DNA of 64,000 nt from JAFAXD01 sp963816775 (GCA_963816775.1 CAWFLX010000008.1:58779-122778), one strand, 5' to 3'; positions 35,147-44,566 are shown, numbered from the stretch's first letter. A program made the numbers and translations. Notes: generated from the letters alone by a model not told the origin.

Positions 35147-36235
35147 TTACTTCGCGGGAACCGCGAGAAACGGATAATCCGTATAGCCGCGCGCGCCACC
35201 GTCGTAGAGTGTGTTGGTATCGAGATTATTGAACGGCGCGCCGGCGCGGAAGCGCTCAACCAGATCCGGGTTGGCAATGTAAAGACGACCAAACGCGAAC
35301 ATGTCGGCATGGCCCTCTCGCAGCGCGTCATCCGCCCGTTCGAGCGTGTAGCCGTGATTGGCAATGTAGGTCCCGGCAAACAGCGACCGCAGCTTTCGAT
35401 AGTCGAACGCGAACTGCGGCGCGCCGGGTGGCGTCGCGCCTTCGACAACGTGCAAATAGACGGGCCCGATGTCGTTCAATCCAGATACGGCTGTGAAGAA
35501 CAAACTCTCGGGATTGGAATCGCGCATATCGTGATGAGTGTTCGTCGGCGAGATCCGCACGCCAACGCGCTCCCGACCGCACACGCCAGCGACCGCGCGC
35601 ATGACTTCCCACATCAGGCGCGCCCGGTTCTGCGGCAAGCCGCCATAAGCGTCGGTCCGGTGATTGGTGCAATCGCGCAGGAACTGATCGAGCAGATATC
35701 CATTGCCGGCGTGGACCTCGACCCCGTCGAAGCCTGCCTTAAGAGCGTTCGCGGCAGCCTGGCGGTATTGCTCCACAATGCCTGGAATCTCGTCGAGCGC
35801 GATCGCGCGCGGCGTAGAATGCTCGAGGCGACCGAGCGGCGTGCGCGACCGACCCTTCGAGGGAACGACCGATGGTGCCACCGGCGACTGGCCGCCGGGC
35901 TGAACGGAAACATGGGAGCAGCGTCCGGTATGCCAAAGCTGAACAAAGATGCGGCCGCCGCGCGCATGGACGGCGTCGGTCACCAGCCGCCATCCTCGGA
36001 TCTGGTCGCCCGTGTAGATACCCGGTGAATCGATCCATCCGAGCCCTTGCGCGGAGATTGCCGTCGACTCGACCACAATGAGGCCGGCATTCGCGCGCTG
36101 GGCGTAGTACTCGGCGTTGAGCCTGTTGGGGACCTCGCCCGGCGACCGGCTACGCGTCATCGGCGACATGACGACGCGGTTTTTCAGCAGGTACGGACCG
36201 AGCCGGTAGGGTTCAAGCAACACGTTGACGGCCAT
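35147..36235 (-). CDS. Old Yellow Enzyme-family FMN ene-reductase
   Basis: 362 residues from the ATG of MAVNVLLEPYRLG (AGAGG upstream); a GTG 21 bases earlier is a weaker start. FMN-barrel motifs are LKNRVVMSPMTRSRS, FVQLWHTGRCSH, GFDGVEVHAGNGYLLDQFL with the His/Asn substrate pair, and NHRTDAYGG. Such enzymes reduce alpha,beta-unsaturated carbonyls or nitro compounds with NAD(P)H. It follows the decayed dehydrogenase on the same strand and may be its former operon partner. Confidence 0.93.
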   Translation of the reverse strand: MAVNVLLEPYRLGPYLLKNRVVMSPMTRSRSPGEVPNRLNAEYYAQRANAGLIVVESTAISAQGLGWIDSPGIYTGDQIRGWRLVTDAVHARGGRIFVQLWHTGRCSHVSVQPGGQSPVAPSVVPSKGRSRTPLGRLEHSTPRAIALDEIPGIVEQYRQAAANALKAGFDGVEVHAGNGYLLDQFLRDCTNHRTDAYGGLPQNRARLMWEVMRAVAGVCGRERVGVRISPTNTHHDMRDSNPESLFFTAVSGLNDIGPVYLHVVEGATPPGAPQFAFDYRKLRSLFAGTYIANHGYTLERADDALREGHADMFAFGRLYIANPDLVERFRAGAPFNNLDTNTLYDGGARGYTDYPFLAVPAK

Positions 36236-36305
36236 CCGCCCGCCTCTGTAGTCCACGCAAATTCTCGCAGGGCCTCGCGGTCATGGGCGGGTCCCGCGCG
36301 GCTAG

Positions 36306-37634
36306 TTAATCCAGCTTGGCCTGCAGGTCCACTTTGTAAGTCTCCCAGAGGAACAACGCAGTGATGAATGAGATCACGGCGGCGGCCGCAATATATCCCG
36401 ACAGGATCACCGTGCCGCCAGTCGCGGCCACCAGCAGTGCGGCGATGGCGGGCGTCTGCGCCCCGATGATGCTGCTGATCGAATACCCGACGGAGATCCC
36501 GCTATAGCGGATATTGGTGTCAAAGAGCTCGCTGAACAGCGCCGCTTGCGGGCCGAAAATGGCCGCGATGCAGAGCCGGGCGACCAGGATGGCCGTGAAC
36601 ACAACTGCTGGAATGGCCGTGTTGACCAGCGGGAAGAACACCGCGCCCCAGACGATCGCGAACGCCAGCGCCCACAGGTAGATCGTGCGGCGACCGACCC
36701 GGTCCGAGAGATCCGCGAAATAAAGCGTCGCCGGAATTTCGATGAGATTGGCAATGATCGTGAACGTCAGAATGGTCGAGCGCGTGAACCCCAACGTCGT
36801 GGTTGCGTAGCGAAGCATGAAGATCAGGCCGATGAAGCCCATCACGTTGGTGAACAGGGTCGAGAGCGCCACGATCAGGATCTGCTTCCATGCCCGCCCG
36901 AACAGTGTCACCAGCGGGATCTTTATTTCCTCGCCGGCTCGCTTCATGAACTTGAAGATCGGGCTCTCGCTCACCCGCAGCCGGACATAGACTCCGACCA
37001 GGACCAGGATGACGCTGACCAGGAACGGTATTCGCCACCCAAACGATTTGAACTGGTCCGCGCTCAGGAATGCGTTGGAGGCGAGGAAGATCAGGTTCGC
37101 AAGCACGAGACCGGAGGCAACGCCGAGTTGCGGAAAACCACCGTACAAGCCGCGGCGGCGATCCGGCGCGTGCTCGACCGCCATGGTGATGGCGCCCCCG
37201 ACCTCGCCGCCGACCGCAAAACCCTGCAGCAGCCGTGCCATGACCAGAATCACCGGCGCCGCGATTCCGATCGTGTTGAAGGATGGCAGCAGGCCGATGA
37301 TCGTCGTCGCAACGCCCATGATCACCAACGAGCTAACCAGCATGGTCTTGCGGCCCAGCTTGTCGCCGAAATGGCCCATGATGATCGCCCCGAGCGGCCG
37401 CGCGATGTAGCCGACCGCCATGGTGCTGAACGAGAGCAGCGTTCCCACCAAGGGCGAAAAGGTCGGAAAGAACAGATCTCCAAACACCAGCGCCGACGCG
37501 GTGCCGTAGAGAAAGAAGTCGTACCACTCGATTGTCGACCCGACGAGTGACGCGAGCGCGACTTTGAGGGCCTCGGAATTGCGCTGCCCCTCCTTGAGCC
37601 CGGACGGCTCGATTTGAGTTGCGGTCGCGGCCAT
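36306..37634 (-). CDS. MFS transporter, metabolite:H+ symporter type
   Basis: 442 residues from MAATATQIEPSG with GGGGAG upstream; the longer frame upstream is Arg-rich noise. There are twelve hydrophobic helices. Family signatures are STIEWYDFFLYGTASALVF at the first helix, GYIARPLGAIIMGHFGDKLG and RLLQGFAVGGEVGGAITMAVE. Relatives take up carboxylates, shikimate or aromatic acids by proton symport. It is isolated, between the Old Yellow Enzyme and a divergent MetE-like gene on the same strand. Confidence 0.93.
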   Translation of the reverse strand: MAATATQIEPSGLKEGQRNSEALKVALASLVGSTIEWYDFFLYGTASALVFGDLFFPTFSPLVGTLLSFSTMAVGYIARPLGAIIMGHFGDKLGRKTMLVSSLVIMGVATTIIGLLPSFNTIGIAAPVILVMARLLQGFAVGGEVGGAITMAVEHAPDRRRGLYGGFPQLGVASGLVLANLIFLASNAFLSADQFKSFGWRIPFLVSVILVLVGVYVRLRVSESPIFKFMKRAGEEIKIPLVTLFGRAWKQILIVALSTLFTNVMGFIGLIFMLRYATTTLGFTRSTILTFTIIANLIEIPATLYFADLSDRVGRRTIYLWALAFAIVWGAVFFPLVNTAIPAVVFTAILVARLCIAAIFGPQAALFSELFDTNIRYSGISVGYSISSIIGAQTPAIAALLVAATGGTVILSGYIAAAAVISFITALFLWETYKVDLQAKLD

Positions 37635-37744
37635 GTGCGTCTCCCCTACTACTCCGCCTATTTCCGTTATTGGTGGTTTGGCGGATGAGATTTTAGTGCC
37701 ACATCTCGTTCGCGATCCCCGTGACGAAAGCCAGCTTGCGCCGA

Positions 37745-38803
37745 CTATGCAACGCCGGCAAGCTTGAGCGCGGTGAGGTGATCTTCCAGAATCTGCGGCA
37801 GCTCCTCGGGCGGGATGCGGCCGAACCCGCAATAAGCCGCGAGCCCAAACGCGGGCAAAAATCTGCGCGCGGCGGCAAGGCGCTGTTTGAAGCTTGCCAT
37901 GCTGTGGATGAGCCCGAGATAGATACGTGCGTCGCCGGGAGCGAGCCTGGCGAGCGGTGCATAGAATTTCTCATCGCTGCGATCGAGCGCAGGGATATGC
38001 ACCCAATCGACCCGCCGGCCAGTCGACGCGACGGCCGCGTTGACCAGATCGACAGCACGGCCAAGATCGTCCGGCGCAAAGCGCGGCCAGCCCCCGAATG
38101 TGCCGAAGCAGAAATGAAAGCCGAGCGCGACCTCCGGAGGCAATTTCTTGGAGAGCCGCCTGACGGGCGCGACATGGGTTGCGAGATCGCCCTCGCCCGG
38201 GCAGTCCGCCGGCGGATTGTAGGCCGCATTGATTTCCCAGGCACAGTCCCACTGTAGCGCCAGGTCCTGGTGCGGAATTGACTCGAGAATGGCGTCAAGC
38301 TCCGCCGCGATTGCCGCTTCGTATCCCGGGCGGATGCGCGCAAGGTCCGCGGGCTCGGGGAACGTCATCGGACGCACGACCGAGTTCACCATCGGCATGG
38401 AGATTTGAAAGCGCACGCCCTGTGGTATCACGCCGTTCTCGCGCAATGTCTTGAACACGAAATAGGAGTTCGTCGCGTCCTTGGCGTAGCCGAGGCGATA
38501 GCCGGGATTGCCGAAGCGCACGGCGTCGACGCCCGGTTTCACCTTGAACTGCCAGACGTCGTCACGGCCCCGCGGCATGAGCTGTTCCACGCCATTAACC
38601 CGCGCCGGTCGCTTGATCGTCTCGAGATCGATGTGGCCGTTGAAAACCTGGTACGACAGGCGCAGCACCCAGGAGCGGCGTTCGCCGACCTCGCCGTCCG
38701 GGATCGCCGGCAGGTAACGCCCGAGCGTTCCGCCAAACGTCCGCATCACGTCTTCGACCGTCTTGAGCGGAATACTACCTACCAACAGCAGTTCCTGACC
38801 CAT
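37745..38803 (-). CDS. Divergent MetE-C/UROD-fold protein, subgroup D (paralogue 4 of 8)
   Basis: 352 residues. It keeps the barrel and two zinc-type motifs, His230-x-Cys232 (GFHFCFGTF) and Cys325 (AAYCGFGR). The Glu ligand position aligns with Pro271 (VHIPALDRSDEKF), and the N-terminal GSLxRP motif is reduced to GSIPLK. This is the most divergent family member here. A near-perfect palindrome lies in the promoter shared with the divergent cupin gene at 38884. Function unknown; zinc binding with another ligand set is possible. Confidence 0.7.
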   Translation of the reverse strand: MGQELLLVGSIPLKTVEDVMRTFGGTLGRYLPAIPDGEVGERRSWVLRLSYQVFNGHIDLETIKRPARVNGVEQLMPRGRDDVWQFKVKPGVDAVRFGNPGYRLGYAKDATNSYFVFKTLRENGVIPQGVRFQISMPMVNSVVRPMTFPEPADLARIRPGYEAAIAAELDAILESIPHQDLALQWDCAWEINAAYNPPADCPGEGDLATHVAPVRRLSKKLPPEVALGFHFCFGTFGGWPRFAPDDLGRAVDLVNAAVASTGRRVDWVHIPALDRSDEKFYAPLARLAPGDARIYLGLIHSMASFKQRLAAARRFLPAFGLAAYCGFGRIPPEELPQILEDHLTALKLAGVA

Positions 38804-38841
38804 AGTTCGACTCGGCTTTGTGATCGCATTTGAATTTCAAT

Positions 38842-38868
38842 ACGCGTTTGCGATAATCGCAAACACGT
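38842..38868. promoter_or_regulatory. Long palindrome between divergent genes, probable operator
   Basis: The 19-bp core GTTTGCGATAATCGCAAAC (38846-38864) is perfectly symmetric about its central A. Flanking ACG and CGT extend the symmetry to 27 bp with one mismatched pair. It lies 39 bases from the minus-strand start at 38803 and 16 bases before the plus-strand start at 38884, so one regulator could control both. Confidence 0.7.
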
Positions 38869-38883
38869 GTCGAGGGCATCGCC

Positions 38884-39543
38884 ATGTCATTTGCGTTGAA
38901 TTTCTACCACGATCAGCTGGATGATGAAGGGCAGACATCGTCCCCGCTACCGGCGATGCATCGCCTTCTTTACGTCCGGCACGGATCTGTGGACGTGAAT
39001 GGCCATGTGATGTCGGCGGACGACGCGATCTACTCCGATGGCCCGGTCTCATTGAAGTCAAGCGGGGCGTGGTGCGAGATCTGGAGGTGGGATCTCGCGC
39101 CGCCAAACGCGGCGCCGGCGCTGCATCAGGGCAGTGGCGTCCTAACGAGTGTGCGCATGCAGCGACCGATCTCGAACTTTGCCATGCTGAACGGCACGCA
39201 ATGGCTGTTTCGACTGGACCGCATCATCACCCCGGCCGGCCGGGTCGCCGATCGCCACCAGCATCCCGGCCCGGGCATCCGTTGCCTCAAGGAGGGGACG
39301 TTCAACGTCCAGCAGGCCGGCGAGTCGTACCGTGATTTAGCGCCGGGCGATCCGTGGTGGGAAACCGGCTTCGACACGGTCATCGCGTGGTCGTCCCAGC
39401 AGATGGCCGCGAAATTCATGCGCGCCATGGTCCTGCCGATCGAATGGCACGGCAAGGTGACCGGAGTCTGGCTCTCCGGCGAACCTCCGGCCCGCAAGCC
39501 GGGCAGTTGGAAGCTTTACGTCGACGAGATCGTCACGTTGTGA
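38884..39543 (+). CDS. Cupin-fold protein
   Basis: 219 residues. Two cupin-like halves can be traced. The second holds RHQHPGPGIRCLKEGTFNVQ, then LAPGDPWWETG, with His residues suited to metal binding; the first (YVRHGSVDVNG, DDAIYSD) lacks clear ligands. Cupins of this type include dioxygenases, isomerases and sensors. It is divergent from a MetE-like gene with a shared palindrome and convergent with another MetE-like gene, so it belongs to the catabolic block. No specific reaction can be assigned. Confidence 0.7.
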   Translation: MSFALNFYHDQLDDEGQTSSPLPAMHRLLYVRHGSVDVNGHVMSADDAIYSDGPVSLKSSGAWCEIWRWDLAPPNAAPALHQGSGVLTSVRMQRPISNFAMLNGTQWLFRLDRIITPAGRVADRHQHPGPGIRCLKEGTFNVQQAGESYRDLAPGDPWWETGFDTVIAWSSQQMAAKFMRAMVLPIEWHGKVTGVWLSGEPPARKPGSWKLYVDEIVTL

Positions 39544-39585
39544 GCCGAGGCGGGACCGGTTTTCACGCACGCTGCATTCAAAGCC

Positions 39586-40722
39586 TCAGCCCCAGATCTT
39601 CTCCGCCGTCTCGACCAGCACCTCGAGCTTACGTTTCTCGATATCTTCGGTGACCCAGGTCTCGATCGCGGCGCCCGAAAATCCGCAGTTCGGGCAGATG
39701 CTGAGATTTTCCAACGGGATGAACTTCGCGGCGCCGTCTACCCGATACCTGATGTCATCGGATGTCTCTATCCGCGGATCGCGCGTGTTGAGGATGCCGA
39801 GGCTGATGATCTTGTTCTTCGGCAAGCCCCGGAATGCTTCGAGGCTGCCGGTGCGTTCCGAGTACTCGATCAGGAACACGTCGGCGTCGAGCGCGCCGAT
39901 GAGCCGGGCCACGAGCGATTCGTCATACTCGCCAGCGCCGCCAAGAGGTCCCTCGGGACCCAGAATGAACGTACCGAGGCAGATGTGGACCGCGGTTGTG
40001 ACATCGGAACGTTTGGCCGCGCGCAAACAGATGTTCTCGGCCGTGATCGCCAGCTCGAGCTCGCGCGCGAGGTCGACGCCCAGATCCGTGAGCTGTTTTT
40101 GGCGGTTCGGAATGACGAGCCGCGTATAGTGCGGCGCGTCGAGCTGCACATACGTGACCCCGTCGTTCACCATGTCGGTGATCTCGCCCGCAACCAGACT
40201 CGCGTAATCGAGGAACAGCTTTTCCCATGATTCATAGATGCGATCCGTGACCCCCGGCTGGTAGGACGATCGCGACAGCGTCACCGGGCTCGGAATTGTC
40301 ATCTTGAAAGCGCCGGGCGCGTGCGCTTTCATGAAGTTGATCTCGCCGAGCGTGATCCGCTTTTTGCGGGCCAGCTTGCCCTTCACGATCGGGTTTGGCG
40401 GAACATACGACTCGCTGTCCTTGATCTCCTTGCCGCGCAGATAGGGGTGGCGCGTGTAGTCGATCCCGTGGTTCTCCATGCCGTCAAAAAATTCATCCGA
40501 TACGGCGGACAGCCAGAAGTCGCGACGGAATTCGCCGTCGCTGTAGATCTTCAGTCCGGCATCCTGCTGTAGCTTGAGCGCGGAGACGATGCACCGATCT
40601 TCGATCCCGCGCAGTTGCGGCTTGGTGATCTTGCCGTGCAGGTAGTCCGTGCGCGCAGTTCTCAATTCCTGCGGCCGCACCAAACTCCCGCAATGGTCCG
40701 CCCGATAGATTGGCTTGGTCAT
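39586..40722 (-). CDS. MetE C-terminal-domain-like zinc protein, subgroup B (paralogue 5 of 8)
   Basis: 378 residues from an ATG with GAGGGTGGG upstream. The entry motif is YRADHCGSLVRP. Zinc ligands are His246-x-Cys248 (VHICLGT), Glu286 (LIEYS) and Cys346 (CPNCGF). It is divergent from the gentisate-dioxygenase-like gene at 40939, with one copy of the shared ATTCG-N5-CGAAT palindrome between them, so the two are likely co-regulated. Confidence 0.86.
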   Translation of the reverse strand: MTKPIYRADHCGSLVRPQELRTARTDYLHGKITKPQLRGIEDRCIVSALKLQQDAGLKIYSDGEFRRDFWLSAVSDEFFDGMENHGIDYTRHPYLRGKEIKDSESYVPPNPIVKGKLARKKRITLGEINFMKAHAPGAFKMTIPSPVTLSRSSYQPGVTDRIYESWEKLFLDYASLVAGEITDMVNDGVTYVQLDAPHYTRLVIPNRQKQLTDLGVDLARELELAITAENICLRAAKRSDVTTAVHICLGTFILGPEGPLGGAGEYDESLVARLIGALDADVFLIEYSERTGSLEAFRGLPKNKIISLGILNTRDPRIETSDDIRYRVDGAAKFIPLENLSICPNCGFSGAAIETWVTEDIEKRKLEVLVETAEKIWG

Positions 40723-40820
40723 CCCACCCTCGATGATTTCGTACTCGCAGGTGCGCCAATCCGGCGTCCGATAGCTTTACTTACGAAAACACGTGTGGGA
40801 AAATTGTCAATGGATAAGCA

Positions 40821-40835
40821 ATTCGACAAGCGAAT
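40821..40835. promoter_or_regulatory. Shared catabolic operator motif, copy a
   Basis: ATTCG-ACAAG-CGAAT followed by AG. It lies in the divergent promoter between the MetE-like gene (start 40722) and the gentisate-dioxygenase-like gene (start 40939). It resembles the copies at 47740 and 53760. Confidence 0.6.
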
Positions 40836-40938
40836 AGCGTGAGGAACGCGCCGCCGCTGCCCAATCGCGGCGTTCCATGCTTCAATTGCACTAGGTCTCG
40901 ATACGCGACAAGCGAGGCGCGGCATTGGGAGGCACTTC

Positions 40939-41985
40939 ATGAGCGAAGTCATCGGTTCGGATTCGAAGGCGCGCGAGGCGCTGGCAACCGATCTTGCTGC
41001 GATCAATCTCGCGGTGCATCAGTCCACTGATCCGCCGCTTTTCACCCGGGAACCTGCCCCGACCATGGTGCCCTGCCACTGGAAGGCTGCGGACCTCGCG
41101 GCCAGCCTCGAACGGATCGGCGCCAATCTCAAGCTCGAAGCGGGCGGCGCGCGCCGGACGTTGCGCCTCACCAATCCCGGCCTCGAGTACGGAACGACGC
41201 CGACTTTCTGGGCTTCGATCCAGTACATTCTGCCGGGGGAGATCGCGACCTCGCATCGGCACGCGGCGACCGCCCTGCGTTTCATCATGGATGGCGAAGG
41301 TGCCGATACGACCGTCGACGGCGAAAGCTACGAGATGAACAAAGGCGACCTTGTGTTGACGCCAAGCTGGTCGTTTCACGACCACGAGCACAAGGGCTCC
41401 ACGCCCATGGTGTGGCTTGACGTTCTTGACATCACGCTCGTGCGCAAGTTGGAAGCGGTGTTCTTCGAGCCGTCCGACCTGCCGCGCCGGCCCGTCAATG
41501 ACATTCCGGATCGCTCGTATCGCGAATTCGGGAGCGGAATCATGCGGCCGGCGAAACCGGCGCGATCTGCGTTCGCAAATCCGCTGCTGGTGTATGCACG
41601 GGCACGCGCCGAAGAAGCGCTGCAACAGGCATCGAGGCTCGACCCGGATCCGTACGACGACATCGCACTTGAATACCAGAACCCCGCGACCGGAGGTCCG
41701 GCCTTGCCAACCGTCGGCACCATGCTGCAGCGTCTGCGCCCCGGGATCAGACTCAAGCCGCACCGTCACACCGGCAGCTCCGTTTATTACGTTGTGCGCG
41801 GCAACGGCTCGACCAAAGTCGGCAACCAGCGTTTCGATTGGGCGGCGGGGGATTTTTTCGCAATTCCGCCCTGGGCCGTGCACGAACACGCAAACCGATC
41901 GCCAACCGAGGAAGCCGTGATGTTCCACGTCAATGACTTTCCGGCGATCACCGCGCTGGGTCTTTGGCGGGAGCAGGCGGCGTAA
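40939..41985 (+). CDS. Gentisate 1,2-dioxygenase-like bicupin
   Basis: 348 residues, the family length. Cupin one has the iron-binding set His106, His108 (SHRHAATALRF) and His147 or His149 (SWSFHDHEH), matching gentisate dioxygenase. Cupin two has PHRHTGSSVYYVV and GDFFAIPPWAVHEH. The enzyme class opens gentisate or 1-hydroxy-2-naphthoate between adjacent hydroxyl and carboxyl carbons, giving maleylpyruvate-type products. No maleylpyruvate isomerase or hydrolase is nearby, so the true substrate may differ. Confidence 0.88.
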   Translation: MSEVIGSDSKAREALATDLAAINLAVHQSTDPPLFTREPAPTMVPCHWKAADLAASLERIGANLKLEAGGARRTLRLTNPGLEYGTTPTFWASIQYILPGEIATSHRHAATALRFIMDGEGADTTVDGESYEMNKGDLVLTPSWSFHDHEHKGSTPMVWLDVLDITLVRKLEAVFFEPSDLPRRPVNDIPDRSYREFGSGIMRPAKPARSAFANPLLVYARARAEEALQQASRLDPDPYDDIALEYQNPATGGPALPTVGTMLQRLRPGIRLKPHRHTGSSVYYVVRGNGSTKVGNQRFDWAAGDFFAIPPWAVHEHANRSPTEEAVMFHVNDFPAITALGLWREQAA

Positions 41986-42157
41986 CGCTTCCGCTGTTCC
42001 CGGGAAATCGCGACCGGGACTCCGTCGGGCGTGGGACTGCTCGTTGCCGGAGATCGGGCCGTCAGCGCAATCCGGGGCGTCGGAGAGCTTGCACTCGACG
42101 TCATCCAAGGCGAGTGCGGGTACCACAACATCTGGGACAGACCCGCAGCCTGATATT

Positions 42158-42169
42158 TTCGCGTGCGAA
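42158..42169. promoter_or_regulatory. Possible variant of the shared operator motif
   Basis: TTCGC-GT-GCGAA lies 66 bases before the start of the binding-protein gene at 42235. The arms match those of the ATTCGC-N3-GCGAAT motif, but the spacer is one base shorter, so it is only a weak candidate. Confidence 0.3.
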
Positions 42170-42234
42170 TGCCTGTGATCCCCTACGGATACGCAGGCCT
42201 TGAGATCAAAAGATACCCACAAGGGAGGCTTATC

Positions 42235-43236
42235 ATGCGCTTCTTTCCCAAGGCGGTGCTCATCGCAGCGGCCGCTGCCGCCATGTCCGGTCATTGCGCC
42301 GCGCAAGAAACGCGCCTCCTGATGACGTCGCTCAGTCCGGGCGGCAGCACCAACAGCGTCTTCTTCAATCAATGGGCGCAGAAGATCGCCGACCAAAGCG
42401 GTGGAACCCTGAAAATCGATGTCCGCGACGGAACGACCCTTGCCAATTTCGGCAATGTGTACGAGCGCGTACAGGATGATGTCGTGCAGATCGGCTGGGC
42501 CATTCACCAAGTGGTTGCCGGCAAGTTCCCGCTGTCCGAAGTGGCGGGCCTGCCGTTTGTCGAAGGCGGATTCTCGCGGGCGTCGCTCGCGCTCTATCGT
42601 CTCGCCAAAACCGGCCTGCTGAATAATGAATACAAGGACGTCGTTCCGCTGGTTTTTTCGGTATTCGGGCCAAGCCAGCTGCACTTCGCGCGCCAGCCGC
42701 GTTCGATCGACGACTTGAACGGACTGAAGATCGGCGTGGCCGGCCGAGCGCCGAGCCAGCTGGTGGCGGCCCTCGGCGGCACGCCGATATCCATGCAACC
42801 GGGCGAGTTCTACGAAGCGCTGCAGCGCAGAACGGTGGACGCGGTGATTACGTCATGGTCCGCGTTCGCACCCTACAAGCTGCAGGAAGTCACGACCTAC
42901 CATGTCGAGACTTTGTTGGGACAGGGCACCAGCATGTTCTTCATGGCAAAGAAGAAGTACGACGCCTTGCCGGAAGCGGCCCGCAAGGTCCTGGCAGCGA
43001 ATGCCGATGAAGGCACCACGCTGGTGTTCAGCAAGCACTTCGACAACCAATGGCTCGACTCCAAGAAGCCTGTCGCCGAGTCCGACAAGCACACGATCGT
43101 GCAGCTCTCCCCCGAGCAGACCGCAAAATGGCGCAGCAGCTTCGAGCCGGTGTTGCAGGAATGGACCCGCAGCCGCGCGAACGGCGAAGAGACGATGGCG
43201 AAATATCGCGAGCTCTACAAACAGGCGGGGAGCTGA
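42235..43236 (+). CDS. TRAP-associated periplasmic binding protein, orphan DctP-like
   Basis: 333 residues with AAGGGAGG at 42221-42228 and a signal peptide ending AA-QETRLLM. The mature part begins LLMTSLSPGGSTNSVFFN and is plainly paralogous to the protein at 46568-47572 (LLFTSLSPAGSPNSQFFN). Both share DVVQIGW and NFGN. No permease gene is adjacent; a hairpin follows and the next genes are on the other strand. It probably feeds the fused permease at 44567. Confidence 0.88.
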   Translation: MRFFPKAVLIAAAAAAMSGHCAAQETRLLMTSLSPGGSTNSVFFNQWAQKIADQSGGTLKIDVRDGTTLANFGNVYERVQDDVVQIGWAIHQVVAGKFPLSEVAGLPFVEGGFSRASLALYRLAKTGLLNNEYKDVVPLVFSVFGPSQLHFARQPRSIDDLNGLKIGVAGRAPSQLVAALGGTPISMQPGEFYEALQRRTVDAVITSWSAFAPYKLQEVTTYHVETLLGQGTSMFFMAKKKYDALPEAARKVLAANADEGTTLVFSKHFDNQWLDSKKPVAESDKHTIVQLSPEQTAKWRSSFEPVLQEWTRSRANGEETMAKYRELYKQAGS

Positions 43237-43240
43237 CAGC

Positions 43241-43274
43241 GCGGGGTGTTCTCGAACCATCACCCCGCTCTGTC
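43241..43274 (+). terminator. Hairpin between convergent genes, probable terminator
   Basis: GCGGGGTG (43241-43248) pairs with CACCCCGC (43261-43268) around a 12-base loop. The hairpin starts five bases after the stop of the binding-protein gene and is followed by TCTGTCATTTT, which is partly T-rich. Confidence 0.55.
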
Positions 43275-43293
43275 ATTTTGCTTGAGCGCGCCC

Positions 43294-43326
43294 TTTTCGC
43301 AAAACCGGTTCCCACTTTTGCGGGAC
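43294..43326. repeat. Short palindromic intergenic unit
   Basis: CGCAAAA and TTTTGCG (43298-43304, 43316-43322) flank CCGGTTCCCAC. Sequences of the form cgcaaaaccggttcccacttttgcg are a familiar dispersed intergenic unit in Rhizobiales. It lies between two convergent genes, where it may aid termination. Only one copy is in the window. Confidence 0.45.
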
Positions 43327-43331
43327 ACGCT

Positions 43332-44513
43332 CTATAGCGCGAACTTCGGCTCGCCGGCGGGAATGTGAGTTTCGGGCAGACCGAGTTCGCGCTTGACGAT
43401 GTTGGCGCCGCGCACCATCGCGATCATCTTGTAATAAGCATGGGTGCGGCTCATGCCCTGGCGCCCGAAGCCGCAGTCAGATGACAGGAGGAGGCGCTCT
43501 GGCTCGACATGCTCGAGCGCCTTCCGGATCAGGCCCGCAATCTCGTCGGGTAGTTCGACCTGCAGCGCGCGGTGACTGAGCACGCCGATGCAGAGCTTCT
43601 TGTCCTTGCCGAGCTTTCCGGCGACGCTGGCGATGTCGGCGCCGGCGTTCTCCGCCGCCTCGATCGTGATGACGTCGACGTCGAGCTGAGCAAGCAAATG
43701 CGCGGTAGGCGCATAGGACGGACGGTTGGCAAGCCGTTGCGCGAACGGATTTCCCCAGCAGGTGTGGCACCACACTTCCGTCTTGGCGCGCAATCCACTT
43801 ACTTCGCGATTGAAGGCTTCGACGAAGACCTCGTAGGGGATTTCTTGCTGCGCGCCGCCGCTGCCATGAAGGCAAGGCTCCTCGATCTGAATGACCTGGC
43901 ATCCCGCGTCCGCAAGCCGGTGATATTCCTTGTTAAGCGCATCGGAGAACGCGAATACGGCCGCCTGGCGGTCTTTATAGAATTGATTCCTCGATTGCCG
44001 CTCAATCATCTGACCGCAGCAGCTGCCGAACTTTACCGGCCGCTCGGTCATCTTCTGGGCGATCTTCCAGACCGCGTCGTATTGCAGATCGCCTGGTTGA
44101 ACCGGTGCGACAACCTGCGGCGGGCGCAGTGTCTGCACGAACTCCGCAAGGATATCGCCGGGCATCGATGCGCGCGCACGGAATCCAGGGCGCGGGGTAC
44201 CAAGCTCACGCGAGCTCTCGCCGGTATTCGGCGCAAGTCCCTCCATGCGATCGAACAGATAGCCGAACCACGAACGCCCGCCGATATCGGCGTCAAACCG
44301 CATTTCGCCGTCGGTCACGACGTCGAGGCCGGCGCGCGTCTGGTCGGAAATCGAGGCCGCGACCGCATCGACATATTGCTCGCGAAACATTGCATCGCCG
44401 TTGAACGCCGTCAGAAACGGACGGGTACCGAGGTTCTGCACGTACCAGGACGGCCGCGGAAGAGAGCCGGTGATGGTGGTTGCGAGAGGTCGTGAGGCGG
44501 TCGCCACGAACAC
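43332..44513 (-). CDS. MetE C-terminal-domain-like zinc protein, subgroup C (paralogue 6 of 8)
   Basis: 393 residues from a GTG with AAGGAG 8 bases upstream. The entry motif is TTITGSLPRPSW. Zinc ligands are His250-x-Cys252 (VWCHTCWGN), Glu285 (TIEAAE) and Cys347 (SSDCGFGR). Of the eight paralogues it looks closest to canonical MetE, with the FGSCCGQM and QIEEPCLHG segments. It is downstream of the fused TRAP permease and its binding protein on the same strand (54-base gap), so it probably processes the imported compound. Confidence 0.88.
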   Translation of the reverse strand: MFVATASRPLATTITGSLPRPSWYVQNLGTRPFLTAFNGDAMFREQYVDAVAASISDQTRAGLDVVTDGEMRFDADIGGRSWFGYLFDRMEGLAPNTGESSRELGTPRPGFRARASMPGDILAEFVQTLRPPQVVAPVQPGDLQYDAVWKIAQKMTERPVKFGSCCGQMIERQSRNQFYKDRQAAVFAFSDALNKEYHRLADAGCQVIQIEEPCLHGSGGAQQEIPYEVFVEAFNREVSGLRAKTEVWCHTCWGNPFAQRLANRPSYAPTAHLLAQLDVDVITIEAAENAGADIASVAGKLGKDKKLCIGVLSHRALQVELPDEIAGLIRKALEHVEPERLLLSSDCGFGRQGMSRTHAYYKMIAMVRGANIVKRELGLPETHIPAGEPKFAL

Positions 44514-44566
44514 AGCCGGATCTCCTTATTGTGTTGGCCGCACCCCATAGCGGCGGCATGGTGCGT

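Noticed and set aside
36546..37550. 334-codon plus-strand frame
   Set aside because: It is antisense to the MFS transporter and has no hydrophobic or domain pattern of its own.
40891..42798. 635-codon open frame on the minus strand
   Set aside because: It lies antisense to the gentisate-dioxygenase-like and binding-protein genes, is His/Arg-rich with no domain, and is a product of GC-rich codon bias.
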